DNA of 31,184 nucleotides from an uncultured Lachnospiraceae bacterium. Its GTDB lineage: Bacteria; Bacillota_A; Clostridia; Lachnospirales; Lachnospiraceae. Below are positions 8,121-15,741 of this stretch, piece after piece (position 1 is the first letter of the stretch; every line of letters begins with the position of its first letter). The position numbers and the translations under genes were made by a program. The DNA lies in the NCBI GenBank assembly GCA_910577835.1, contig CAJTOU010000011.1:1-31184 (forward strand), read 5' to 3'. The notes beneath the pieces are model-generated. The model saw only the letters and a program-made list of their open reading frames with translations, was not told the origin of the DNA and did no database searches.

Positions 8121-9596
8121 CTACTTCTTTCTTCTCCTGTACCAAACAATTCCGCCTGTCAGCAATACTGCTGCCGGAACACCCAATGTAAGATAGCCAA
8201 GTTTGATGTCTACATCATGCATATATACAAGTCTGTTGTAAGATTTCGACTTTTTATCCACATATATAGTATCTTCCTGTCCAGTAAGCCACTTCATACA
8301 ACTGATAACAAATCTTGTATTTGCCGCTGCAAGCGTATCATTTACCCTGCTTTCCACATATTCTCTTGAAAGCAGGGAATATGAACTGCTGTAAATCATC
8401 TTTGATTCTTTGCCATTTTCCATAGTTTCCACTGCCGCTGCCATATAAGTAAATGTTCCCGACGGGTCCGTATTTAATTTTGCCAGAGAACCGTCTTCCT
8501 TTGATTTATAATAGGCAGTACCTGATGATTCCAGAAGTGGAACAATCTCTACATTTTCCTTTTCGGAAATATCTATCTTATCCGGTGTAACCATAAGAAG
8601 CTCTGTTCCCGCTTTCCGGAAATCATCTGTAATTTCATGGCTTCTCAATACCGGCTTAACCATAAAGTTATAGCTGGTATCTCCTGTATAATAATAACTG
8701 CTGTTCTGTTCCAATACTGTCACATGTTCCACACTCATTCCATATCTTTCCAGCAATGCATCATAATTTGGCAAAACAGTTCCGGTCTTGACACTGAGTG
8801 CTTCTTCTGATATAAACATTGTACCGCCATTATTCAGATATTCAGTCAGATATTCATATTCTTTATCTGTCAAATCCTTTACAAGCATATGGAGAATCAA
8901 CAAATCTGCATCCTCCGGCACTCTGCCCTCGTCCTCCAGATTTACCTCATCTACACGGATTCCCTGCTTTTCGATATCTGTTTCAATTGTTCCAAGAGTG
9001 GATTTTCCCGACCCTGTCAGCACATATGCTTTAATATCAACATCTGAAGTAACATATTCTATCGCATTGGTAATCAGTCCCTCCATATCATACTGATAAT
9101 ATACATAACTGCTGTCTGAATCAATTGTGCTCTGAATCAGCATATCTGTCAAATCAATCGCCCGATATTTCTCTCCACAGACTACCACAATACTTCCCTG
9201 TGTAAGATTTGCGCTATATTTAGATACAATATCCGGACTTTTCGCAGGGTCTCTTTTTTCCAGTTTAATATGGCTGCTGTGAGCCTCATAATCCTGAAGA
9301 AGCCTTTCCAAATCCGCATATTCCTGTCCGGGCTCCGCAAGTGTAATAATTGTAATATCTTCGTCCAGATTTTTTAAATACTCAATTGACACATCCGTAA
9401 GAGTAAAAATATCCTGCCGGCTTAAATCAATCTGTGTAAAATTAGACCCAAGTGCATTTACAATCAAATTAATAACAATTACAAACGCAACTGCCAGCGC
9501 TGTCATAATCGCCATATAATTGGCATTTGAAGTTCTTCGCATACTCTCTCTGCCGCTCTTTGGCGCTTTCTCTTTTCTGCTTTTTTCTTCACCCAT
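8121..9596 (-). CDS. GldG-family ABC transport auxiliary protein
   Basis: Protein of 491 residues with membrane segments near the N-terminus (NYMAIMTALAVAFVIVINLIVNALG) and at the extreme C-terminus (LTLGVPAAVLLTGGIVWYRRRKK). The large domain between resembles the GldG/ABC_transp_aux family (IDLSRQDIFTLTDVSIEYLKNLDEDITI...; LLILHMLVKDLTDKEYEYLTEYLNNGGTMFISEE). Such proteins accompany GldF-like permeases. The ATG at 9596 has AGGAGG at 8 nt, built over the permease stop codon; an in-frame GTG at 9605 is too close to that site. Homologues in Bacteroidetes act in gliding; in non-gliding Firmicutes the cargo is unknown. Confidence 0.87.
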   Translation of the reverse strand: MGEEKSRKEKAPKSGRESMRRTSNANYMAIMTALAVAFVIVINLIVNALGSNFTQIDLSRQDIFTLTDVSIEYLKNLDEDITIITLAEPGQEYADLERLLQDYEAHSSHIKLEKRDPAKSPDIVSKYSANLTQGSIVVVCGEKYRAIDLTDMLIQSTIDSDSSYVYYQYDMEGLITNAIEYVTSDVDIKAYVLTGSGKSTLGTIETDIEKQGIRVDEVNLEDEGRVPEDADLLILHMLVKDLTDKEYEYLTEYLNNGGTMFISEEALSVKTGTVLPNYDALLERYGMSVEHVTVLEQNSSYYYTGDTSYNFMVKPVLRSHEITDDFRKAGTELLMVTPDKIDISEKENVEIVPLLESSGTAYYKSKEDGSLAKLNTDPSGTFTYMAAAVETMENGKESKMIYSSSYSLLSREYVESRVNDTLAAANTRFVISCMKWLTGQEDTIYVDKKSKSYNRLVYMHDVDIKLGYLTLGVPAAVLLTGGIVWYRRRKK

Positions 9597-9608
9597 GTTA
9601 CACACCTC

Positions 9609-10496
9609 CTAGCTCCAGCGTCTCTTCTGCACCGACTGCACAGTAAGAAACAGAAACAGTCCAATCAGTGACAAAAAGTAAACAAGACCGTTAATATCCA
9701 GTACTTCGGTTTCAAAGAAGTAACCGTACATATAGCTTACCGATAAATGAAGCATAATCTGCTCCACAATTCCCTCAAACATGCTGCTGTTTATAAAATA
9801 GGCAATCACTGCCGCAGCCACTCCAACTCCCGCAGCAATCAATGAAATAAGAAGTGCATTGTCAACAGTATTTTTAGCAATCAAATAGTAAATCAGTGCC
9901 AAAATCACAATGCCTATACACACTGTTATCGCAGATGGAAGCGAAGCACTTGGAACTACTCCCACCAGATACTGCATAATAAAGGACAATAAAATCACAG
10001 CAAAGGTAGCCACGGCTGATATAATCTGATTTTCCGTAATTGAGGAAACAAACAGACCAACTGCAAAATAGACCGCACCCATCAGGAAAAATCCGAAAAT
10101 CGTACAGTAAGAGGCCAGAAAAGGAATTTCACCATAATCAGACATAAACAGCGGATACATACAGATAATCGCTATATTTGCAAGAAATACGGTAAGTGCT
10201 GCAAGATATTTGCCGCATACAATCTGCGTCACTGTTATAGGTGCCGTAAATAACATCTGGTCTGTCTTTGTATGCCTTTCATCTGCAAAAACCTTCATGG
10301 TCATCACAGGTACAAGAATCATAAATACAATAGAAACGTAGGAATATTCCAGAGTTTCTCCTATCCATGCATAGCTGCTTTTTACATTAATCATATAAAA
10401 TACATATCCCACTACCAATGCCATAAATGCAATAAATACATAACCGGTCATGGTAGTGAAATAAGATTTGACTTCTTTTTTGTATATTGCCAACAT
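9609..10496 (-). CDS. ABC-2 type transporter permease (GldF-like)
   Basis: Integral membrane protein of 295 residues with about six hydrophobic spans. It begins MLAIYKKEVKSYFTTMTGYVFIAF, the typical amphipathic start of ABC-2 permeases, and has DERHTKTDQMLFTAPITVTQIVCGKYLAAL, a coupling segment common to the GldF/NosY type. Its ATG overlaps the ATPase stop by one base (TAATG), so the two are translationally coupled. It is the membrane channel of the exporter encoded at 6621-11479. Confidence 0.9.
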   Translation of the reverse strand: MLAIYKKEVKSYFTTMTGYVFIAFMALVVGYVFYMINVKSSYAWIGETLEYSYVSIVFMILVPVMTMKVFADERHTKTDQMLFTAPITVTQIVCGKYLAALTVFLANIAIICMYPLFMSDYGEIPFLASYCTIFGFFLMGAVYFAVGLFVSSITENQIISAVATFAVILLSFIMQYLVGVVPSASLPSAITVCIGIVILALIYYLIAKNTVDNALLISLIAAGVGVAAAVIAYFINSSMFEGIVEQIMLHLSVSYMYGYFFETEVLDINGLVYFLSLIGLFLFLTVQSVQKRRWS

Positions 10497-11479
10497 TACT
10501 TTGTTCCTTTCTTAACGTTCACTGTTTTTCCTTTTCTGGCATCACTGCTGCTTCCAGTCACTTTGATAAATACATCTTCAAGTGACATTTCGGAAGCCTG
10601 CATGCCCACAATCGGACATTTTGCGGCAGCGCATGCATAAAAAAGAGGCTCACGCACATCATATTCCATACCTGTTGTAATCACCGCCTTGACACAGTTT
10701 TCTTCCGGTACATTATAAACCTCAAATTTATGAATATGCTCCATCTTGTTTAAGATTGCCTTTACCTTGTAATCCGGTGCCTGAACAAGTGCTTCTATTG
10801 TATTTGAGCCTTGTATATGTTTCCCAAGGTTATTTGGCGTATCCTTTGCCACCAGCTCTCCCTTGGCAATAATCATTACTTCATCACACACTGCGCTTAC
10901 TTCCTGCATAATATGTGTACTTAAAATAACAGTATGCTGTTTTCCAAGCTTTTTAATAACCTCACGGATTTCAATAATCTGTTTTGGGTCAAGTCCAACA
11001 GTAGGCTCATCTAAAATAATAATTTCAGGAAATCCAAGAATCGCCTGAGCAAGACCAACTCTCTGTTTATAACCTTTCGAAAGATTCTTAATCAGCCGGT
11101 TAAAAACCTCCTCGATTCCTGTCATTCTTACAACCTCATCAATTTTTGCTCTCTTTTCGCTTTTTTTGATTCCCTTTAAATCTGAAGCAAATTCCAGATA
11201 TTCTCTTGGTGTCATATCCATATAAAGCGGTGGCAGCTCTGGAAGATAGCCGATACATTTTTTTGCTGCTTCCGGCTCCTCATAGATATCATGTCCGTTT
11301 ATTAGGACTTGTCCTTCTGTTGCTGCAAGATAGCCTGTGATAATATTCATGGTCGTGGATTTTCCGGCACCGTTTGGTCCGAGAAACCCGTATATTTTAC
11401 CCGGCTCGATGATAAAGCTAAGATTATTGACAGCGAGATGGTCGCCGTATTTCTTAACCAAATTTTTTACCTCTATCAA
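10496..11479 (-). CDS. ABC transporter ATP-binding protein (GldA-like)
   Basis: ATPase subunit of 327 residues energising the exporter. Walker A GPNGAGKS at 34-41, signature LSKGYKQR at 133-140, Walker B with IILDEP at ~154-159, and a STHIMQE switch His follow in order. The ~100 residues after the core form the regulatory tail usual in ABC-2 exporters. The start codon is TTG (11477-11479), supported by GGAGG at 8 nt and by the first residues IEVKNLVKKYG, where the family normally begins. It leads the operon ATPase-permease-GldG-DUF4340. A promoter with an operator-like inverted repeat lies upstream (11537-11596). Confidence 0.94.
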   Translation of the reverse strand: MIEVKNLVKKYGDHLAVNNLSFIIEPGKIYGFLGPNGAGKSTTMNIITGYLAATEGQVLINGHDIYEEPEAAKKCIGYLPELPPLYMDMTPREYLEFASDLKGIKKSEKRAKIDEVVRMTGIEEVFNRLIKNLSKGYKQRVGLAQAILGFPEIIILDEPTVGLDPKQIIEIREVIKKLGKQHTVILSTHIMQEVSAVCDEVMIIAKGELVAKDTPNNLGKHIQGSNTIEALVQAPDYKVKAILNKMEHIHKFEVYNVPEENCVKAVITTGMEYDVREPLFYACAAAKCPIVGMQASEMSLEDVFIKVTGSSSDARKGKTVNVKKGTK

Positions 11480-11536
11480 CGGTAATTCCTCCTTTTATCT
11501 TATGAAGCAGAAGCTTCACTCTTTTTTTCATCGGTT

Positions 11537-11596
11537 TTAAAATGTAAAATTTCACACATACTTGTACATTTTAACATAAAACAGGGTTTATTTCCA
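11537..11596 (-). promoter_or_regulatory. Promoter plus inverted-repeat operator candidate for the Gld-like ABC operon
   Basis: On the minus strand, -35-like TGGAAA (11591-11596), 17-bp spacer, extended -10 TGT-TAAAAT (-10 at 11568-11573). A perfect 10-bp inverted repeat, TTAAAATGTA (11565-11574 on this strand) and TACATTTTAA (11537-11546), separated by 18 bp, overlaps the -10 and the presumed start of transcription. This is where a repressor would sit; the regulator is unknown. Confidence 0.4.
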
Positions 11597-11673
11597 TGAT
11601 TTTTTTACATATTTCACATTTAAATCACAAAGAGGAGGGGTAAGAGGGTGGAAAAAATTGTTGGGAAAGGGAC

Positions 11674-11917
11674 GCGGGCGGAAGAGAAAGCAGATAGAAT
11701 AGATTCTCGCTGCATGGTCTGGAACTTCTAAGTTTTCGAAATTTCGCTAAAAACATTTCCGATAAGGGGATAACTCGCCTTGTTGGATTTCATAATCTGA
11801 AATTTTTAGAGGCTCAGACAATCCCCTTGTCGGAAATAACGCGAAATCCCAAAAACCAAGAAGCTCCAAAGACCATTCCGCAAAGAATTCATTCTATCTG
11901 CTTCCTCTTCCGCCTGC
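11674..11917 (+). repeat. Long palindromic element, copy 1 (forward)
   Basis: About 244 bp that folds on itself nearly end to end. The outer stem joins 11674-11701 to 11889-11917 (core GGCGGAAGAG/CTCTTCCGCC and GCAGATAGAAT/ATTCTATCTGC). The inner stem pairs ATTTCCGATAAGGGGAT with ATCCCCTTGTCGGAAAT. The apical conserved pieces are AACTCGCCTTG (11772-11782) and GAGGCTCAGACA, joined by a variable hairpin. It belongs to a four-member family in this window. Confidence 0.8.
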
Positions 11918-12007
11918 TGTGTCTTGTAGAAAGTTAGTGAAGGATTTTTTCATCTGAGAGCGAGAAATAGAAAGGCTTACATGAAGAGGATTTAAGAAAG
12001 AGGAAAA

Positions 12008-12315
12008 ATTTACTTGCGGAAGATTGAATAAGTGAATAGAAAATAGGTTGGTGGTAAAAGGTGAGATTAATATATAGGAAATGATTTATTTGCAGAAATA
12101 GAATAATATGTAAAAATAATTTACTTATAAAAAATTGGATTCATATATAAAAAATGATTTACTTACAAAAAATCGGATTCATATGTAAAAAATTTACTTG
12201 CAGAAAATTAAATAAGTATCAAAAGGAATTCTACTTATAAAAATTGCACAAATACGAAAAAAATTTTATCTACATAAAATAAATATAAATAAAAACAAAT
12301 TTACTTACAAAAAAT
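12008..12315 (+). repeat. Degenerate ~36-bp tandem array, AT-rich
   Basis: Units begin with ATTTACTTRCARAAAAT-like sequence at 12008, 12084, 12118, 12157, 12192, 12228, 12263 and 12299 (steps 76, 34, 39, 35, 36, 35, 36; the first step spans two units). It lies between palindrome copies 1 and 2. No open frame and no unique spacers are present, so it is not a CRISPR array. Confidence 0.65.
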
Positions 12316-12340
12316 TTTCTCATTTTATGAAGCACAGAAG

Positions 12341-12569
12341 GAGCCAGCAGGGAGGGAGGTTTGATTCCCTGTGGAACAGTCTTGGAGATTCTTAGTTTGA
12401 GGAATTTTGCGTTATTTCTGTCAAGGGATTGTTTGAGCCTCTAAAGATAACAAATTATAAAAATCTTCAAGGCGAGTTATCCCTTGGCAGAAATGCTTTT
12501 AGCAAAATTTCTGAAACTTAGAATCCCCTGACTGTGTAATGGGAACTAAACCTCCCTCCCCGCTGGCTC
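12341..12569 (-). repeat. Long palindromic element, copy 2 (inverted relative to copy 1)
   Basis: About 229 bp. Outer stem arms are 12341-12368 and 12540-12569 (GAGCCAGC/GCTGGCTC, GGGAGGGAGGTTT/AAACCTCCCTCCC). The conserved core lies on the minus strand: AACTCGCCTTG at 12468-12478 (complement), GAGGCTCAAACAA, and the internal loop GCTAAAAGC opposite TAACGC. It sits 33 bp beyond the dapB stop and may also end dapB transcription. Confidence 0.8.
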
Positions 12570-12601
12570 TTTCGTCACTCTTACTCCCTTTCAAAATCTT
12601 C

Positions 12602-13360
12602 TCAACCCTCCCCTATTACATCCTTCATATCATAAAGCCCTGTCTGCTTTCCCTTTAAAAATTTAGCCGCTTCCACTGCTCCCTTTCCAAAAATCGCCTT
12701 GGAATACGCTGTATGTTTAAACTCAATTACTTCATCTGTTCCAGCAAAAATAATCTCATGCTCTCCTACAATAGTCCCGCCTCTGACAGCACTAATGCCA
12801 ATTTCCTTTTTCGGTCTTTTTTCCCTCAGAGTGCTTCTGTCATATTTATAATCATAATCATTATCCAGTTCCTTATTAATGGCATCCGCCAAGGCTAATG
12901 CAGTTCCGCTTGGGGCATCCAGCTTCTGATTATGGTGCCTTTCTACAATTTCAATATCAAAGCCCGTGTCTGCCAGTGTTTTTGCGACTGTTTCCATAAC
13001 CTTAATCATTATATTAATGCCCAAAGACATATTTGCAGAACGAAGCAGAGCTGTCTGGTTTGCAGTCTGATTTATCTGTTCTATCTGCTCTGCGCTGTAA
13101 CCGGTGGTACAAAGTACAGTTGGTATTTGTTTTTCAATCGCAAAAGATAGGATTTCATCCAAAAGCTTCGGAGTTGAAAAATCAATAACAACGTCTGCTT
13201 CTTCTTTTACATCGCTGATTTTCTTGTATACCGGATAATCGCGGGTTCCCTCTGAAATATCTACACCTGCTACAATTACCGCCTCTTCATCTTCTGCTAC
13301 AATTTCTGAAATAGTTTTACCCATCTTTCCATTGCAGCCAGTCATAATTATTCTTGTCAT
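12602..13360 (-). CDS. dapB: 4-hydroxy-tetrahydrodipicolinate reductase
   Basis: NAD(P)H-dependent second step of the DAP/lysine branch, giving tetrahydrodipicolinate. 252 residues, full length. N-terminal nucleotide-binding motif GCNGKMG at 8-14; catalytic/substrate segment ERHHNQKLDAPSGTA with H142/H143 and K146; C-terminal GEHEIIFAGTDEVIEFKHTAYSK. The product chain feeds lysine, meso-DAP for the wall, and, through dihydrodipicolinate, the dipicolinate of spores. The gene lies 181 bp after dapA and is probably co-transcribed from the lysine-riboswitch promoter. The ribosome binding site GAGGT is the last unit of a tandem array (13367-13514). Confidence 0.97.
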   Translation of the reverse strand: MTRIIMTGCNGKMGKTISEIVAEDEEAVIVAGVDISEGTRDYPVYKKISDVKEEADVVIDFSTPKLLDEILSFAIEKQIPTVLCTTGYSAEQIEQINQTANQTALLRSANMSLGINIMIKVMETVAKTLADTGFDIEIVERHHNQKLDAPSGTALALADAINKELDNDYDYKYDRSTLREKRPKKEIGISAVRGGTIVGEHEIIFAGTDEVIEFKHTAYSKAIFGKGAVEAAKFLKGKQTGLYDMKDVIGEG

Positions 13361-13366
13361 ATATCA

Positions 13367-13514
13367 GTTACCTCTTATACATTATCTCTTTCAGTATTAC
13401 CTCTTTATATATTACCTCTTTATATATTGCTCCTTTACGTATTACTTCTTTAATATACTGCCTTTGTATATATTATCTTGATTGATGTTATCTTTTTTAG
13501 ATTACTTCTACTAG
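13367..13514 (-). repeat. 15-bp tandem array with SD-like motif in each unit, between dapA and dapB
   Basis: About ten degenerate units start at 13367, 13381, 13396, 13411, 13426, 13441, 13457, 13472, 13487 and 13501. The mRNA-sense consensus is ATATAAAGAGGTAAT; two adjacent units are identical. Several units hold a GAGG-type Shine-Dalgarno core; the one nearest dapB serves as its ribosome binding site. Confidence 0.7.
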
Positions 13515-13541
13515 TAATTATTGACAGTATAATTATAACCT

Positions 13542-14426
13542 TTAAAGTAATCCGTATTCTTTCATTGCTGCTGCCAGCTTTTCTTTATTGGCATCTTCCA
13601 TCTCGGTCAGTGGTGCACGAAGAGAGCCGACATTCATTCCCATCAGGTTCATGGCCGCTTTTATAGGGATTGGATTTACCTCGCAGAATAATGCTTTCAT
13701 TAAGTCAAGCGCCTCTAACTGCAAATCTTTTGCCTTTTCCACATTTCCTTTGAAATATTCCTCGCACATATCATGTGTCTGCTTTGGTGCTATATTGGAA
13801 AATACAGAAATAACACCTTTTCCTCCAAGAGAAAGAATCGGGATAATCTGGTCGTCATTTCCGGAATAAATATCCAGTTTACCTTCCGTAAGTCTTGCAA
13901 TTTGTGCTACCTGTGAAATATTTCCGCTGGCTTCCTTTACTGCCACTACATTTTCTGCCTCTTTTGCAATTGCTGCGATAGTGGCCGGTTCAATATTAAT
14001 GCCTGTTCTTCCCTGAATGTTATAGAGAATCACCGGAATTTTTATAGATTTTGCAATTGTGACAAAATGATTTTTCAGGCCATTCTGAGTAGCCTTGTTA
14101 TAATATGGTGAAACTAAAAGTACACCGTCAGCACCGATATTTTCTGCCTCCTGTGACAGATAAACAGCAGTTTTTGTGCAGTTTGAGCCTGTTCCTGCAA
14201 TTACAGGAATTCTTTTATTCACCTTATTTACTACAAATCTGATACATTCTAAATGTTCCTCATGCGTCAGTGTGGAAGCCTCCCCTGTTGTACCACATAC
14301 AATAATAGCGTCTGTACCTCCTGCAATCTGCTGTTCCACAAGCTCGCCAAATACTTCATAGTTTACATCTCCGTTTTCATGCATAGGCGTTACAATAGCG
14401 ACGCCTGCTCCTGTAAATAATGACAT
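13542..14426 (-). CDS. dapA: 4-hydroxy-tetrahydrodipicolinate synthase
   Basis: Condenses pyruvate with aspartate semialdehyde, the committed step to lysine, DAP and dipicolinate. 294 residues forming a TIM barrel. GTTGEASTLT at 45-54 is the pyruvate carboxylate site, Y135 lies in LYNIQGRTG and K164 in VAVKEASG is the Schiff-base lysine. The usual YNVPGRTG motif here reads YNIQGRTG, a modest substitution. GGAGG stands 5 nt before the ATG. The leader contains a lysine riboswitch and terminator, so expression falls when lysine is abundant. dapB follows. Confidence 0.98.
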   Translation of the reverse strand: MSLFTGAGVAIVTPMHENGDVNYEVFGELVEQQIAGGTDAIIVCGTTGEASTLTHEEHLECIRFVVNKVNKRIPVIAGTGSNCTKTAVYLSQEAENIGADGVLLVSPYYNKATQNGLKNHFVTIAKSIKIPVILYNIQGRTGINIEPATIAAIAKEAENVVAVKEASGNISQVAQIARLTEGKLDIYSGNDDQIIPILSLGGKGVISVFSNIAPKQTHDMCEEYFKGNVEKAKDLQLEALDLMKALFCEVNPIPIKAAMNLMGMNVGSLRAPLTEMEDANKEKLAAAMKEYGLL

Positions 14427-14583
14427 CTAATCCTCCTTCTGCCTGTTGGCATAAAATATTATAATCTCCAAATATTTGTAGAAAGCTGTCTGCATATCTT
14501 AATTTGTCAGTCATGCAATCAATATATGATATAACTGGTTAAAAACTGGTTACAATAACCGTGCTGTGGAGATAACTTCCTGT

Positions 14584-14618
14584 AAAAACAGAAAAGGCTG
14601 ACGCGATGGCCAGCCTAT
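14584..14618 (-). terminator. Intrinsic terminator, expression platform of the lysine riboswitch
   Basis: On the minus strand GGCTG (14611-14615) pairs with CAGCC (14596-14600) across a short GC-rich loop, followed by TTTTCTGTTTTT. It lies just downstream of the aptamer and about 160 bp before dapA, fitting premature termination when lysine is bound. Confidence 0.8.
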
Positions 14619-14650
14619 TTATTACGCACTAACAGCATATAATAAAATGT

Positions 14651-14828
14651 TCATAGCTCTCCATCCAAAGATTTCTCATCATCAGATGACAGTCATACAA
14701 TTATTCACTGTATGCCCAAGAAATAAACCGGCATATTTATTTCTTTCGGCATCCTTCCCTTTCATGTCCTCTCACCTGCCCTGCCGGCATCAAGGACACT
14801 ACTCTTAAAAGATGCAACCTCTACTTAT
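14651..14828 (-). promoter_or_regulatory. Lysine riboswitch (L-box)
   Basis: Read on the minus strand, the conserved aptamer pieces come in order: GTAGAGGTTGC, AAGAGTAG, GGTGAGAGGAC then GAAAGGGAA, GATGCCGAAAG, a P4 hairpin (AAGAAATAAA...TTTATTTCTT), ACAGTGAATAATTGTATG, GACTGTCA and the closing GGAGAGCTATG. These match the known B. subtilis lysC leader motif by motif. It controls dapA and probably dapB by transcription termination. Confidence 0.93.
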
Positions 14829-14845
14829 ATTTTTCAATTAAACTT

Positions 14846-14874
14846 ATGTTAGCACTCATATACGATATTGTCAA
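14846..14874 (-). promoter_or_regulatory. SigA promoter for the lysine riboswitch-dapA-dapB transcript
   Basis: Perfect -35 TTGACA (14869-14874 complement), 17-bp spacer, -10 TAACAT (14846-14851), placing the transcript start a few bases before the aptamer. Confidence 0.75.
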
Positions 14875-14957
14875 GATGTTATAATATTATTTTTTTATTT
14901 ATATGATATACATTTACGTGATATACATTTGTACGCTGAAGGCATACAACACTTCTG

Positions 14958-15590
14958 TCAGTCCGCCGTATCATATTCCAGCTTTGATACAGATACCTCA
15001 TAAGCGGTATGCTTCTCTATCTCATCTTCACTAATCTTCTTTACATATTCACGGCTCTGTACACGGCCCCAGACCTGTATTTTGCCGCCAACCTCAAAGG
15101 TCGATGCAAATCTTGCATTTCTTCCCCAAGCAATACATGGGATATAATCGCTCTTTCCATATGGTCTGTTTACCGCAATCAGCAAATCAGCAATTTCACG
15201 GCCCAGTGGCGTTTTTCTGTAAATCGGCGCCTTGCAGATAAATCCGTCAAGATAAATCTGATTGGTCTTTCCCGCCTCTGGATTTTCATCCACAAACTCC
15301 CATTCCCTTACAAATACAGACAATACAAGTTTATTTTTTAATCCCTCATGTCTGTTGTAGGAACGGAACTGTCCCGAAGTTTCTACCAGTCTTCCCACAC
15401 AATTTTCAGTCACATCCACCAGTCTTTCAGAAACCATAAGAGGTATAATGTCAGACAATTCACTTAATCTGCTCACGGCCACATCTACTATGTAGAAGCC
15501 CTCTCCATATACCTGATGGCTGTATCTGAAATCAGAAACGATTTCACCTATAATGCTTACCCTGTTGTTCTCAATTACCTTATCTACCAT
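14958..15590 (-). CDS. Single-stranded DNA-binding protein-like, two tandem OB folds
   Basis: Protein of 210 residues resembling SSB (PF00436) twice. The first half (about 5-100) runs NNRVSIIGEIVSDFRYSHQVYGEGFYIVDVAVSRLS...GRLVETSGQFRSYNR. The second (about 105-210) runs NQIYLDGFICKAPIYRKTPLGREIADLLIAVNRPYGKSDYIPCIAWGRNARFASTFEVGGKIQVWGRVQSREY. The second half keeps the best SSB match (P.R.TP.G..I, FxxGxxxxVxGR). The start at 15590 has GGGAG 9 nt upstream. The same frame runs open to 15860, but that extension overlaps typA and lacks SSB similarity. Canonical SSB has one OB fold and an acidic DDDIPF-type tip; neither is true here, so this is a paralogue of unknown role, not the replicative SSB. 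Confidence 0.75.
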   Translation of the reverse strand: MVDKVIENNRVSIIGEIVSDFRYSHQVYGEGFYIVDVAVSRLSELSDIIPLMVSERLVDVTENCVGRLVETSGQFRSYNRHEGLKNKLVLSVFVREWEFVDENPEAGKTNQIYLDGFICKAPIYRKTPLGREIADLLIAVNRPYGKSDYIPCIAWGRNARFASTFEVGGKIQVWGRVQSREYVKKISEDEIEKHTAYEVSVSKLEYDTAD

Positions 15591-15741
15591 TCGTATTTTC
15601 TCCCTTCTGAAAATGACCTTTTTACCCGTTCTTGTAGTAGTATCCCGGGCAGGCCTGTGTTTTAATTTTTTCTCTATATATAGTATGCCCAATTTTTTGA
15701 TTTTAGAACCAAAAAATTTATTTTTTATTTCTCTTCTCCAA

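Noticed and set aside
12008..12315. CRISPR array
   Set aside because: The units are degenerate and contiguous, with no identical repeats separated by unique spacers, and no cas genes are present.
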